Shown in pieces: positions 21,301-29,456 of a DNA stretch of 64,000 bases. Below the pieces are notes generated by a model. That model did no database searches. It was not told where the DNA came from and saw nothing but the letters and a program-made list of their open reading frames with translations. Position numbers and translations under genes: made by a program. Every line of letters starts with the position of its first letter. The first letter of the stretch is position 1. Source of the stretch: Thalassotalea_B piscium_A (GTDB lineage Bacteria; Pseudomonadota; Gammaproteobacteria; Enterobacterales; Alteromonadaceae); NCBI GenBank assembly GCA_049347715.1, contig CP186339.1, positions 4,030,001-4,094,000 of the forward strand, given 5' to 3'.

Positions 21301-21628
21301 GGTCATTAACTATCCCATATGACGTAGCTTTTTTCCGGCCACTTAAACCTGAAACCACGAGTTGAACACTATTATCTCTTGGGTCAAGGCGCCATAGAGT
21401 ATCGCTGCTATATGCACGTAATACACTACAGCATTGAGGGTCATACTCAGGTTGACTAAGAAAAAATAAGTATGGACCATATTCTTGATAAAAAGTAGGT
21501 ACAATTGACTCACTTCTCGTTGTTTCTCTATTAGTATCTACTTCATAAATTTTTTGCTCTTCAGCACATATTTCAATTGAGATGAAAGCTATAAGCAACC
21601 AGACCGTCTGGCAAAAAAAGGTTTTCAT
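18377..21628 (-). CDS. ELWxxDGT-repeat surface protein with thrombospondin type 3 repeats and GlyGly-CTERM anchor
   Basis: 1,083 residues. A signal peptide covers residues 1-22. Residues ~50-860 form a beta-propeller-like region with about nine ELWxxDGT motifs (for example ELWRSDGSAEGTTKV, LWVSDGTVDGTKAV). Residues ~925-1045 hold calcium-binding TSP3 repeats (DTDDDNDGIADELDLFPLD and similar). The tail has an SGGGS motif, a hydrophobic helix and a basic PRGF end, matching GlyGly-CTERM, the signal cleaved by rhombosortase and linked to type II secretion in Vibrio and Shewanella. The protein is thus expected at the cell surface or released. Ligand unknown. It has its own terminator and stands as a single transcription unit. 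Confidence 0.88.
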   Translation of the reverse strand: MKTFFCQTVWLLIAFISIEICAEEQKIYEVDTNRETTRSESIVPTFYQEYGPYLFFLSQPEYDPQCCSVLRAYSSDTLWRLDPRDNSVQLVVSGLSGRKKATSYGIVNDRIIYFSTATDSLISTDLSGLDKRSLGTINGRYNNEPYQMVRHNGYVYFTVDGEQYGAVELWRSDGSAEGTTKVNLCIESTCYEKPRKLIVSDNKLFFITTSDDNTNVIWSVNSDNELVVFSEATVSSQENLFPVSSGVQFNSTNQLWFTDGTSAGSYPINFIKNNTLSKAIESIDFGDLVVIASEEIYVISDKGKGVTTLIDVDPRVEGGNEYSSIPSNLTILNNFVYFIGKFYDPALGVFIPKLMSTDGTPEGIHDIFEFPLLDHDEYKIVATKGNKLIIFRHVPESRNNISEINEMWISDGTTEGTMKLTEHGVPNNLWELDTWHFLQNDFYFSGYSEEHGIELWRTDGSVSGTLLAKDIGYGQTKVQKGPIATNGDDVFYMMQRKWYGEVDSILGEHTERELWKTDVLTMRSSKVTQWNSPKKTLKQIITVEGGQYWWVEGKDLSHSDLVFYDDQSEDVTTVITDMWDQCVDSDFTRRKMATLGKNYFFQAPVINNDSWSCQLWVSDGTVDGTKAVTSLPRTAIHREIINNIVTYQNEVYFSLLVQVDEYLPLRTAIFKTNGTVSGTGEVFRLSASGEDSLFYIENMLATSQGIYLVTDYGSTNLWYWQPTGITQVVDNADDFSIWSLTRFKEGISFVNNNAIWSSDGTKNGTLPMIALEKIEGKHNYVHNLYSTPDYEKLIYGSLDSEGNNRLWVSDGTLFGTKAKGPIINDNNFIVNAFSGNDFYVTDYSGIYGEEFYQDFKRVSLEGDIVELIMQRRADDANFPITVVEAQGRIFIGQESEIISYYGPGFGGPYVTAKLNNEDFDNDGFMDNEDMFPLHYDEHQDTDKDNIGNNFDTDDDNDGIADELDLFPLDATEWADNDTDGLGDTSDLDDDNDGVSDWFDSYPKDPSRSTNDTDGDGIGNNADTDDDGDGVPDSDDAYPLDPTKSTAPTETEPTKSSGGGSTSLYMLLILLLAIVPRGFVKANT

Positions 21629-22168
21629 TAATTAGTCCTTTAAAGTTTAATATTTTTATTATCTAAATGAAGAAAGTTTCAATAAGCTTTTAAAATATAA
21701 CAACATTCCGTACTCACTCCACGGACTAATCATAATTATTTAAGGCGAAAACTTCAAGTTAATACCTCTTAACTAGGTTACATTTAGTTTGCTCTAGAAC
21801 AAATAAATAGAGGCCACTGAACACAACTTAATACTCGTTTTAACCCTCCCCTAACGTCATCAATGCGCACTTTGTAATAATAAAGTTAACAGTCACTAAC
21901 CGTACCAAATCTAGGCAGTAAAGATTTCACACTCAAGTAGACCATTAACATTGAATAACCCGGCCTAAATAAGCTCCTTATTTAACTTGTTTGTCGCTGT
22001 TTAGATCCTGTTAGATACATTTGTGCAACTAATATGGAAGGGGCAAGGGATAAAAGCGAAATTATATTGATTATCGATAGGGTGTATAGTTGAAACTAAT
22101 CAAGCTACAGGCATAGTATTGCTATGTTTATTAATTTTTTGCAAAGACGTAAATATTGTCTGGTCTCA
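21629..22168. other. Intergenic stretch without a recognised gene (about 540 bp)
   Basis: Neither strand shows a convincing reading frame, tRNA or strong terminator here. The right part (near 22095-22130) has only a short CATAG/CTATG hairpin downstream of the bacteriohemerythrin stop. The left part must contain the promoter of the ELWxxDGT protein gene. Base composition is as in other gaps. Confidence 0.5.
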
Positions 22169-22558
22169 TTATTTTTTAATGCTACGGCTAAATTTAATAT
22201 CTTCACTCTGAATATGGCTAATAAACCAATCTAAAAGAGAATCTAGTACTTCTACACTAAGGCCTCCTTTCAATTGCTTACGATAAAATGTGAGTTGTTC
22301 AATAAAATGCTTATGCTGTAAAACATGTAACTGCGCATCTTTTTTAGCTAGACAATTGAAATAAGATTCTTCATTAGCAAAATGGTAATGGGTATAACCA
22401 ATCAAACGATCAAAAAGCTTCTCAGCTATTTCATCCGGTACATTTTGCTGCAAGCAATCAGATAATTCATTAATACAGCCAATAATCACCTTATGCTGGT
22501 TATCAATACTTTCTATACCTACTTTGAGGTCAACATCATCCCATTCAATTAAAGACAT
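22169..22558 (-). CDS. Bacteriohemerythrin (oxygen-binding di-iron protein)
   Basis: 129 residues, a single hemerythrin domain. All expected di-iron ligands are present: His22 (DNQHK), His59 and Glu63 (HYHFANEE), His78 and His82 (HVLQH), and His115 with Asp120 (HIQSED). The protein reversibly binds O2 through a non-heme di-iron centre in the cytoplasm, serving oxygen storage, delivery or sensing. No signalling domain is attached. It is a monocistronic leftward gene; the ribosome binding site is weak. Confidence 0.93.
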   Translation of the reverse strand: MSLIEWDDVDLKVGIESIDNQHKVIIGCINELSDCLQQNVPDEIAEKLFDRLIGYTHYHFANEESYFNCLAKKDAQLHVLQHKHFIEQLTFYRKQLKGGLSVEVLDSLLDWFISHIQSEDIKFSRSIKK

Positions 22559-22734
22559 AAAAATGTTCTATCTAGTTAAAATAATCATTCCATTATCACT
22601 TAATCATAAGCTATCCTATGGTTTCTGCAAAAAATAACCGAACAAACCTTTATTTGTCATTTGTCGGTAATAATTAAACTTTTTCAACTATAATATTCTT
22701 GAAATATTATTTGCTCTTTTTACATGGTCATCCT

Positions 22735-23271
22735 ATGTCATTAAATAAGCTCTCAGAACAACTAAATACCAGCTCAAATAAAAAATTGCCTCCTGTTGAA
22801 TTATGGGATCCACCATATTGTGGTGAAATAGATTTAGTCATCAAAGCAGATGGTAGCTGGTTTTATAATGGCACCATTTTTAAACGACTGGCACTTGTGA
22901 AACTTTTTGCTTCCGTGTTAAAACGTGAAGGCGATGACTATTATTTAGTCACGCCGGTTGAAAAAGTTAAAATAACCGTTGAAGATGCGCCTTTTTTATT
23001 AACTCAATGGCATTGGCTTGATGCAACTGAAACCACGATTGCCGCCAGTACTAATTTAGATGACCAGTTTGAAATTAATCAAGAACACCCGATAGTAGTG
23101 AATGACAAAGGTGAACTATATGTAACTGTTCGTCGAAATTTATCAGCGAAAGTTCACCGTAATGTTTATTACCAATGGGTTGATATGGCAAAAGAGCAAA
23201 CAACCAAGCAAGGTGTTGAGCTGATTATCACCAGCGCTAACTGCCAATTTAGTTTAGGGCGAATTGAATAA
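22735..23271 (+). CDS. DUF1285 family protein
   Basis: 178 residues from the chosen ATG. The family signature is LWDPPYCGEIDLVIKADGSW near residues 23-42, then RLALVKLFASVL and later a TVRRNLSAKVHRNVYYQWVD segment. Function is unknown; the fold described for the family is a two-domain beta-rich cytosolic protein. An in-frame TTG at 22699 would add 12 residues but has no ribosome binding site; neither does the ATG, so the start is uncertain. It converges with hemN, leaving only 18 bases between the stops. Confidence 0.85.
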   Translation: MSLNKLSEQLNTSSNKKLPPVELWDPPYCGEIDLVIKADGSWFYNGTIFKRLALVKLFASVLKREGDDYYLVTPVEKVKITVEDAPFLLTQWHWLDATETTIAASTNLDDQFEINQEHPIVVNDKGELYVTVRRNLSAKVHRNVYYQWVDMAKEQTTKQGVELIITSANCQFSLGRIE

Positions 23272-23289
23272 CCTAAGTTGTAAACACCT

Positions 23290-24660
23290 TTAAATTACAC
23301 GAGAAAAACGCTGCTGATTGATATGCTGTTTCATATAAGCATCAAACGTCATGCAGATATTCCGAATGAGTAAGCGCGCTTTTTGGCTGACGGCAATAAA
23401 ATTTTCACTATTTTCAACTAATTCATCATTAATAAAGGTATTTAGTAACAGTAAATCTTCAGCAAAATATTGATTGAATTCAATATTGTATTTTTCATTT
23501 ATTTGCAATTTATCAAGATAATAATTGCACATTAATTCTCGTATTACATCTCCTCGAATAATGTCGTCTGCTGTAAGTGATAACCCTTTTTCTAAGGCAT
23601 GACCTTGAGACTCTACCGCTTGATAATATGGCACTAATGATTTTATATTTTGTGAATAACTATCACCAATAGCACTAATTGACGAAACCCCTAAACCTAG
23701 CAAATCACAGCTACCTTTAGTGGTGTAACCTTGAAAGTTCCGATGTAAATGTCCTTCTTTTTGTGCGATGGCAAGTTCATCTGTAGGCTTAGCAAAATGG
23801 TCCATACCTATAAACTCATACCCATAATCACATAACTTTTCTATCGCTAATTTCATTAACGCAAATTTTTCTGTGGCATCAGGTAGCCACTCATCTCGTA
23901 ATTTTCGCTGTGCGGCAAAACGGCTTGGAAGATGGGCATAACTAAACAATGAAATACGATCTACCTCCATTTCATTGGCTTTGTCTATGGTACGTGTAAA
24001 GGTTTCAATTGTTTGATGGGGTAAACCATAGATTAAATCGACATTGATGGATTTAAAACCGACTTCTTTAGCGTGGGCAATAAAATCACTGATAAACTCA
24101 GTTGATTGTGGTCGATTAATCGCTTTTTGCACTTTTTCATCGATGTCTTGCACACCAAGACTTAAACGATTGAATCCTAGTTGAAATAAGTGATCCGCTA
24201 AATTCATGTCAATTTCTCGCGGGTCAATCTCAATACTCATTTCAAGTTCATCAGCAAAATTAAATGCTTGTTTTAATAACGAAACCAGTCTTGTTATTTG
24301 CTCATGGGTTAAAAAACTCGGAGTACCGCCTCCCCAATGCAACTGTCTGACTGTGTAGTCTTTAAATAACGGAGCTCGCGATGCAATTTCTTTTGCCAAT
24401 ATGGTTAAATAATCATCGGCTTTGCCTCTATGACGGGTAACAACTTTATTGCATCCACAGTAATAACAAAGGCTATGGCAAAATGGGATATGAACATAAA
24501 GTGATAAATCGTTATTGGTTGAATTATCAATTGCCGTAACAAAGTCTTGATGAGTAAAGTGATCACTAAATTCTAATGCGGTTGGATATGAGGTATATCT
24601 AGGCCCACTCGTATTATATTTTTTTAACAAACCTTTATCGAAAAACTTATCAGCTTTCAT
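23290..24660 (-). CDS. hemN: Oxygen-independent coproporphyrinogen III oxidase (radical SAM)
   Basis: 456 residues from the ATG at 24660, matching the usual ~457. The radical-SAM cluster motif is HIPFCHSLCYYCGCNK with Cys61, Cys65 and Cys68, and Cys70 as in HemN proper; upstream lies the family motif YNTSGPRYTSYPTALEF. The enzyme decarboxylates coproporphyrinogen III to protoporphyrinogen IX without O2, using SAM, in the cytoplasm. A GGGA lies 6 bases before this ATG; the longer TTG-started frame to 24741 adds 27 residues that do not fit the family. I looked for an FNR site in the 24661-24986 gap and found none convincing. In enterics hemN neighbours yihI, as nearly here. Confidence 0.95.
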   Translation of the reverse strand: MKADKFFDKGLLKKYNTSGPRYTSYPTALEFSDHFTHQDFVTAIDNSTNNDLSLYVHIPFCHSLCYYCGCNKVVTRHRGKADDYLTILAKEIASRAPLFKDYTVRQLHWGGGTPSFLTHEQITRLVSLLKQAFNFADELEMSIEIDPREIDMNLADHLFQLGFNRLSLGVQDIDEKVQKAINRPQSTEFISDFIAHAKEVGFKSINVDLIYGLPHQTIETFTRTIDKANEMEVDRISLFSYAHLPSRFAAQRKLRDEWLPDATEKFALMKLAIEKLCDYGYEFIGMDHFAKPTDELAIAQKEGHLHRNFQGYTTKGSCDLLGLGVSSISAIGDSYSQNIKSLVPYYQAVESQGHALEKGLSLTADDIIRGDVIRELMCNYYLDKLQINEKYNIEFNQYFAEDLLLLNTFINDELVENSENFIAVSQKARLLIRNICMTFDAYMKQHINQQRFSRVI

Positions 24661-24933
24661 CATTATTCCCACTAAAAAAACTTGCGGTATTTTAATGTAA
24701 AGTGATTTAGCAATAATTGATCGAGCGCAAACTAATACCATTTGTATAATTCATAAATAATGGCCTTGATTGGTGTGCTAGGACTTTGTTCATAAAAGAC
24801 TTTGATGATAATTAGCATAGAAGTTGCAAGAACAGTTTCAACTAATCATAACCTGGGAATAATATTTATATCGTTAAACACATAATACAAGCAGGGACTG
24901 TCGTACCTCAGTTTAAAGCAATTAGCATAAAAC

Positions 24934-24964
24934 AAAAAACCAGCGATAATCACGCTGGTTTTTT
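24934..24964. terminator. Bidirectional terminator after the penicillin-acylase-family gene
   Basis: AAAAAACCAGCG, a 7-base loop, and CGCTGGTTTTTT form a 12-bp stem with T-runs on both strands. It sits 23 bases past the acylase stop at 24987. The rest of the 24661-24986 gap must hold the hemN promoter. Confidence 0.85.
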
Positions 24965-24986
24965 ATCAACAAGATAACTATTCAAA

Positions 24987-27494
24987 CTATTGTGAAGAAA
25001 TGGTCATCTCAGCAATTTTATTAGCCTCTATATCCGCTTCTTTAAACAACAAAGGACGTAATTGAGGCTGTGAAGAATACAACTCTGACTGATCTGTATT
25101 ATGTTCAGTACCAAAAACGTGTGATTGCGAATAACTGAGTAACCCTCTAGCTACCGGTCCATCGTCCGTAAAATTCACCACACTCATCCAACTACTACCA
25201 TAGCCTATATGATAACCTTTGGCTGCTGTACTTAAAATAGACGAGCTATCTTGTGCAGGATATACATGGCGAGCTAATAAAGTGCCATCGTTATCTGTAC
25301 GGCTGGTAAATACGTTAAAGCCACCTTCAATGTTATGCGCACCCGCCCATGGGATTTTATTACCGCTAGCACTACCATCAGGTTTACTTCGCTCAACAAA
25401 TTGCACCTCATCTAGCCTTGCATCAAGAGCAATACCTGCCGCTTCTATTTTATTAATAGCTTGAGCGAACTGTGCTAACGTCGTACTGTTATTGGCTAAA
25501 CCTGATGGCGTAGTCAGTGGATTATTAGCATCAAAGGGGATTGCCCATTGAGGATTTTGGCTAAATTGAAAAGCAAATTCTCGAAATACATGAGCCGCCA
25601 CACTACCTTTGTTCATAGTGCCATCCCATAATGCTAAGGCTGCACATCCTGCGCTAATGTCTTTACCATCAACAGGTGTATTCCCTTGTCCACTACAGAT
25701 AGTGAGTAAGTCATTAAGAATGGCTTCACTCAAATAACTTCTATTACCGACTAACGCTTGTTCAACCTCAGTCATAGAAAATAAATTATCTGATCCCGCA
25801 GCATCGTTTAATAACGTTTGTCCCATTCGAGAACGTAATGACTGTTGCTCATTCACATTACCATAAAGTGGTGATACGCCATCGATGGGCGCCGCTGCAT
25901 TGGTTAGCCAAAAACTATCATTGGAGTTTTGTACTGAGTCGGTTCCCGAATATTTAGGTGCTTGACTATAAGGTACTGAATCATCGAAAATAAATGCAGA
26001 AATATTCCCGGGTAATACAGTAAAACCAGCCGCTTGCTTAATACCAATAAGCATAGGATTAGTTGTTAAAGTAGTGATTGCCGATTCAGAAAGGTTTGGT
26101 ACCGTAGAATCATCAATATAAAACACATTGCCGTCTTTATCAGCCGACATAGTATTATTGAAAATTACACCATCATAATCCTTAAATGCTTGCTTAAAGT
26201 CATCTAAGTTATCAGCCACATTCATCGCGAGCCAGTGATCAACAATATCCAGATTTTTTTGATTGGCATCTTTAATTGCAAAAGCATTTGTCGCTGTCCA
26301 TTCGAAGTTACCCGGTACAACTATCATGGGTCCTTGTAAGGTTGAATAACTTTTTTTCGCCAATTTAATGGTAACACCTGGCGCTACGGCAACATCAATA
26401 ACAAGCTCTTTGCTTTCAATTGGTCGTGGTACACCATCAACAGACTGATTGAGTAAGCCAGGTAAGCTGTTATCTAACGTTAATTGGTAAACAACAAAAT
26501 GCTCTGCGGTAGAAAAAGTATGTGTCCAAGCTACGTTTTCATTAAAACCAATATTTATCACACCTGGCATACCCATTAGTGATCCCCCCATCACATTTAA
26601 GTGACCTGGAATTGTGGTATGAAACTGCCAAAAACGTAAATTACCTGTGTGTGGAAAATGAGGATTAGCTAATACCATTCCCTTACCATTTTCTGTTTTA
26701 TCTTTACCTAACCCCCAGCCATTGGAGCCTAAATTACTCGGGTTTTTTTCAGGCATTTTTATTTTTGGCTGGATTTTCATAGGCGCTGAATTCACCCCAG
26801 CAATCGGGTAGGGTAAAAAGCTTTCTCCTGGAGGTGCCGCTAAAAACATGGGTCCAAGAAAATTCGATGCACCTGGCAATAATGCCACGCCCAAGGAATA
26901 GGTAAGAATATCAATATCAGAAATAGGTTTCACCCATGGCTGACCTGCACAAGAGGCATCGATATTGGCAACACCAGTATCAGCTAAGTATTTATTATAA
27001 CCTTGCGCATAGCCTGACATTAACGCTTGGCTATTAATCGACATACTTCGAATGTTTTTTTCCGCTTGCGCCCTTATATCTAATGCTAAGTAGCCAAAAT
27101 CATTGATTAAATGCTCTGAATCTCCAGATCCTGGGACCATATCTGGACCATAATATTTTGCTCGCTCTGAATTGTATTTCAGAATTTGGTCCGCCAATAC
27201 ACAGATATTGTCTTTGGCAAACGCGTAACCTACGCCATATGACATACTTTCTAAATTATCAGCAGTGACATGCGGCACGCCATAATCCGTCCAACGGATA
27301 TTAGCTGTTAGTACACCATCACTGTCAAAAGCCGGAATAGGATCAGGCGAGACGGGCGTGGTGGGTACACTTGGTTCTTCAGGCACATAAGTGGAGCTGT
27401 TATTGTACTTATAGTCCCCACCACATGCGGTAATTAAACAGGCCAAACTGAAGGCCGTTATTGGTTTGTAAAATTGTATATATGAATATTTCAA
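24987..27494 (-). CDS. Penicillin acylase family (Ntn-hydrolase) lipoprotein; possible acyl-homoserine-lactone acylase
   Basis: 835 residues from a TTG at 27494. The autocatalytic maturation site is in NLGSNGWGLG, where Ser257 would become the nucleophile of the beta chain; downstream are LANPHFPH and GFNENVAWTHTFS, typical of the family, which processes itself into alpha and beta chains in the periplasm. The TTG is preferred because GGGGGAACC lies 6 bases upstream and it yields a clean lipoprotein signal ending in the lipobox LITAC; the open frame extends to another TTG at 27533. Members hydrolyse amide-linked acyl chains (penicillins, AHLs, or bile-salt-like amides). The substrate cannot be told from sequence. 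It forms a single-gene unit with its own terminator. Confidence 0.88.
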   Translation of the reverse strand: MKYSYIQFYKPITAFSLACLITACGGDYKYNNSSTYVPEEPSVPTTPVSPDPIPAFDSDGVLTANIRWTDYGVPHVTADNLESMSYGVGYAFAKDNICVLADQILKYNSERAKYYGPDMVPGSGDSEHLINDFGYLALDIRAQAEKNIRSMSINSQALMSGYAQGYNKYLADTGVANIDASCAGQPWVKPISDIDILTYSLGVALLPGASNFLGPMFLAAPPGESFLPYPIAGVNSAPMKIQPKIKMPEKNPSNLGSNGWGLGKDKTENGKGMVLANPHFPHTGNLRFWQFHTTIPGHLNVMGGSLMGMPGVINIGFNENVAWTHTFSTAEHFVVYQLTLDNSLPGLLNQSVDGVPRPIESKELVIDVAVAPGVTIKLAKKSYSTLQGPMIVVPGNFEWTATNAFAIKDANQKNLDIVDHWLAMNVADNLDDFKQAFKDYDGVIFNNTMSADKDGNVFYIDDSTVPNLSESAITTLTTNPMLIGIKQAAGFTVLPGNISAFIFDDSVPYSQAPKYSGTDSVQNSNDSFWLTNAAAPIDGVSPLYGNVNEQQSLRSRMGQTLLNDAAGSDNLFSMTEVEQALVGNRSYLSEAILNDLLTICSGQGNTPVDGKDISAGCAALALWDGTMNKGSVAAHVFREFAFQFSQNPQWAIPFDANNPLTTPSGLANNSTTLAQFAQAINKIEAAGIALDARLDEVQFVERSKPDGSASGNKIPWAGAHNIEGGFNVFTSRTDNDGTLLARHVYPAQDSSSILSTAAKGYHIGYGSSWMSVVNFTDDGPVARGLLSYSQSHVFGTEHNTDQSELYSSQPQLRPLLFKEADIEANKIAEMTISSQ

Positions 27495-27668
27495 AACTGG
27501 TTCCCCCAAGGAAGTTATTACTGTATTTAGCAAGTTATTTTTAATTAGTATTGATTTAATGTTAGCTTACGCCTCAACCTGCTCTTACCAGTTTGTATCA
27601 TAATTAACCACCTTTGTACATTGGTGCTACTTAGCAGCCTTTTTTGCTCATTTTCTCAGAAATTAGAC

Positions 27669-27695
27669 ACAAAAAAGCACGGATAAACCGTGCTT
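27669..27695 (-). terminator. Terminator of the yihI-DUF2489 transcript
   Basis: On the minus strand AAGCACGG, a 5-base loop and CCGTGCTT are followed by TTTTTTG. It lies 23 bases beyond the stop of the DUF2489 gene. Confidence 0.85.
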
Positions 27696-27717
27696 CAACA
27701 ATAAGTAAGATAGATGA

Positions 27718-28215
27718 CTACTGCTTATCTGACATTCTTGATATTTTATCTAAGGCATATTGGTGCAGAGTTGACAGTTCTTTTACGATAGGAGCAGTTA
27801 ATTTAGCTTCTAATTTAGTACGCTCTAAATCTAACTTCATGCGTTCTTGTTTAGCTAATTCTTTACGTGCTTCCATAATTGGCATGTGCTTTATGCCATT
27901 ATATAGCCCATAAATCGAAGGGAATTGTTGCTCTAACCCCTCAGTTGTTTTCAATGAATCAAGTAAAACACTTAAGCGCCAACAACCTTCAGAATAATCA
28001 CACTGATCTTCTTTCATGGCTCTAACAATAATCACAACACTATTAAGTATTTTAGTGTCGTGTTCATTATGTGCTTTTTGAGAGGCTTGTAGCGCTTTTT
28101 CTTGTGCTAGCTTTTGTTGACGTAGTTGCAGTAAAAGTTTAGCCGCATAAACAGATAACAACACCACAATAACAACAGCACCAATAATAAAAGGCATGGT
28201 ATTATTCGCAATCAT
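27718..28215 (-). CDS. DUF2489 family membrane-anchored protein
   Basis: 165 residues. One N-terminal membrane helix (about residues 8-30, PFIIGAVVIVVLLSVYAAKLLL) is broken here as PFIIGAVVIVVLLSVY plus AAKLLL, then a basic coiled-coil-like stretch and a cytosolic alpha-helical domain with CDYSEGCWRLSVLLD near residues 72-86 and a KQERMKLDLERTKLEAKLT helix. Function is unknown. The gene starts 3 bases after the yihI stop, so the pair is co-transcribed; the same pairing is familiar from vibrios and Shewanella. Confidence 0.8.
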   Translation of the reverse strand: MIANNTMPFIIGAVVIVVLLSVYAAKLLLQLRQQKLAQEKALQASQKAHNEHDTKILNSVVIIVRAMKEDQCDYSEGCWRLSVLLDSLKTTEGLEQQFPSIYGLYNGIKHMPIMEARKELAKQERMKLDLERTKLEAKLTAPIVKELSTLHQYALDKISRMSDKQ

Positions 28216-28218
28216 ACA

Positions 28219-28785
28219 TTACTCAAAATCAGAAAAGTTCGGCTTATCTAGTTTATCCCAAAGTGCCTCTTCATCTGTACTTTTGCTTTCTTCTTTGGTC
28301 ACTTCCTCGTCATCACTCCAACCTAAAAGTTCACGTAATGCTTCATGACGAGCCATTTTCTCATTGAAAAAATCAACTTCTTCTTCAGTTAAAGCAATAT
28401 CATCTTCTTGTTTGGCTAAAATTTCCTGCAACTGAGTATCGTCTTCAATAGCATATAACTCTTGTTCAAGCGTTTCGCTAGTATTAACTTCACGAATTGC
28501 TGCAATAGGAGACTTTTTATTTGGTTTAGTTTTTACTACCGAAGGTGTTGCCACCGGTTGGCCAAGATCAATAGGTTTTTTACTACCAATTCTAGGATCT
28601 TTCGGTTGTGAGTTAGCCTTTGCGGTGCGTTTATCTACCATCGCTTCTTTCTGACGGTTACCAGATTCCTTACCGCTTTTTTTCTTCGGTTTTCTGTCGC
28701 TAACAACTAATTCTTTTTTCTTATCTTCTTTAGCTGTGCTGGTTGCGACAAAGCTAGGCTTTCTTGATTTTTTAATGCGACTCAT
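28219..28785 (-). CDS. yihI: Der GTPase-activating protein YihI
   Basis: 188 residues from the ATG at 28785, starting MSRIKKSRKPS as in known YihI proteins. A highly basic, disordered N-terminal half (many Lys/Arg, Pro, Ser) leads to an acidic C-terminal half (EDDIALTEEEVDFFNEKMAR, LLGWSDDEE). YihI stimulates the GTPase Der and so modulates late 50S ribosome assembly. An in-frame TTG at 28836 would add 17 residues not found in the family. It is followed by DUF2489 after 3 bases, and preceded by the CsrB/C-type RNA gene, the same order as csrC-yihI in enterics. Confidence 0.88.
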   Translation of the reverse strand: MSRIKKSRKPSFVATSTAKEDKKKELVVSDRKPKKKSGKESGNRQKEAMVDKRTAKANSQPKDPRIGSKKPIDLGQPVATPSVVKTKPNKKSPIAAIREVNTSETLEQELYAIEDDTQLQEILAKQEDDIALTEEEVDFFNEKMARHEALRELLGWSDDEEVTKEESKSTDEEALWDKLDKPNFSDFE

Positions 28786-28871
28786 GGTTTTCAAATTTTT
28801 TGACAAGTATGTGCTTATTTTACGACATAATGACAAGCAATGGTTAGTTTGTATGAAGAATTTTTTTTATA

Positions 28872-29219
28872 AATAAAAAAAACGATGGACAAGCCATCGT
28901 TTTAGGGGAAAATAATTGTGAATTTATCAGCAATTATACCTAGTTATAATTATTAAGTGGTTATCCTAACCTACACGTACGGTCCCTGTATTCTCTGACA
29001 GTTATCCTGTTTTTATTTGCGCATTCCTAGCTATTTTCTTTTTTTCGGTCATCCTAACGCTTTTTTGGGCTTTCCCTATGTCCTCCAGGACTAAATAGTA
29101 ACAATCTTCCTGATTTCAGTTAATCATCCATATACGAATTTTGAGGTTTACTGAGTAAACTCTGTTCGCTTTCCTTGCGCTTTTATGTCCTTTTTCTCCA
29201 GTTGAATAATTCAACTGCC
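28872..29219 (-). ncRNA. csrC: CsrB/CsrC-family regulatory RNA (CsrA sponge)
   Basis: No protein frame fits this stretch, yet on the minus strand it carries about 13 GGA triplets in some 260 bases, many as AGGA or GGGA (AAGGACA, CAAGGAA, TGGAGGACA, TATGGATG, CAGGAAG, TTAGGATG, CTAGGAAT, CAGGATAA, AGGGACC, TTAGGATAA). It opens with a hairpin (CAGTTGA / TTCAACTG) followed directly by GGAG and ends in a strong Rho-independent terminator. RNAs of this type bind many CsrA dimers through GGA loops and so relieve CsrA repression of carbon storage, motility and biofilm genes. Its place directly upstream of yihI, same strand, matches csrC of E. coli. The 5' end (near 29219) is estimated from a TAAAGT-like -10. 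Identity as csrC rather than another csrB paralogue is by synteny. Confidence 0.82.
28875..28903 (-). terminator. Rho-independent terminator of the CsrB/C-type RNA
   Basis: The minus strand reads AAAACGATGG, a 5-base loop, CCATCGTTTT, then four more T residues. It is not downstream of any protein gene, which was the first hint of an RNA gene here. Confidence 0.9.
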
Positions 29220-29456
29220 TATACTTTACCCAAGTAAAAATTTGCAGCAAGTAAAATATTACAAAAAATTTACAAAATTTAATTCGACATTAGGTAAGTA
29301 CTTGTATTTATTTATATAAAATATTTCATAAAATACACAAATAGTGAACAAGTCCAAATTTAATGGTCAATGTCTTACAAGAACAATGGACAATGGAGTA
29401 CTTGTTAAACAATGTTTTTTATACGAAAATCTTCGTTGAATATATAATTCTATTAC
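29220..29456 (-). promoter_or_regulatory. Promoter region of the CsrB/C-type RNA
   Basis: This gap holds no reading frame. Reading leftward, TTGCTG (29250-29245) and TAAAGT (29228-29223), 16 bases apart, are a plausible -35/-10 pair. About 160 bases upstream of the estimated start, TGTAAG (CTTACA on the plus strand at 29374-29379) matches one half of the UvrY/VarA/GacA box TGTAAG-N6-CTTACA; the second half is not conserved. Confidence 0.4.

Noticed and set aside
22095..22130. Possible terminator for bacteriohemerythrin (CATAG/CTATG)
   Set aside because: Only a 5-bp stem without a T-run.
24661..24986. FNR box expected upstream of hemN
   Set aside because: No TTGAT-N4-ATCAA match was seen; only single half-sites such as TTGAT occur.
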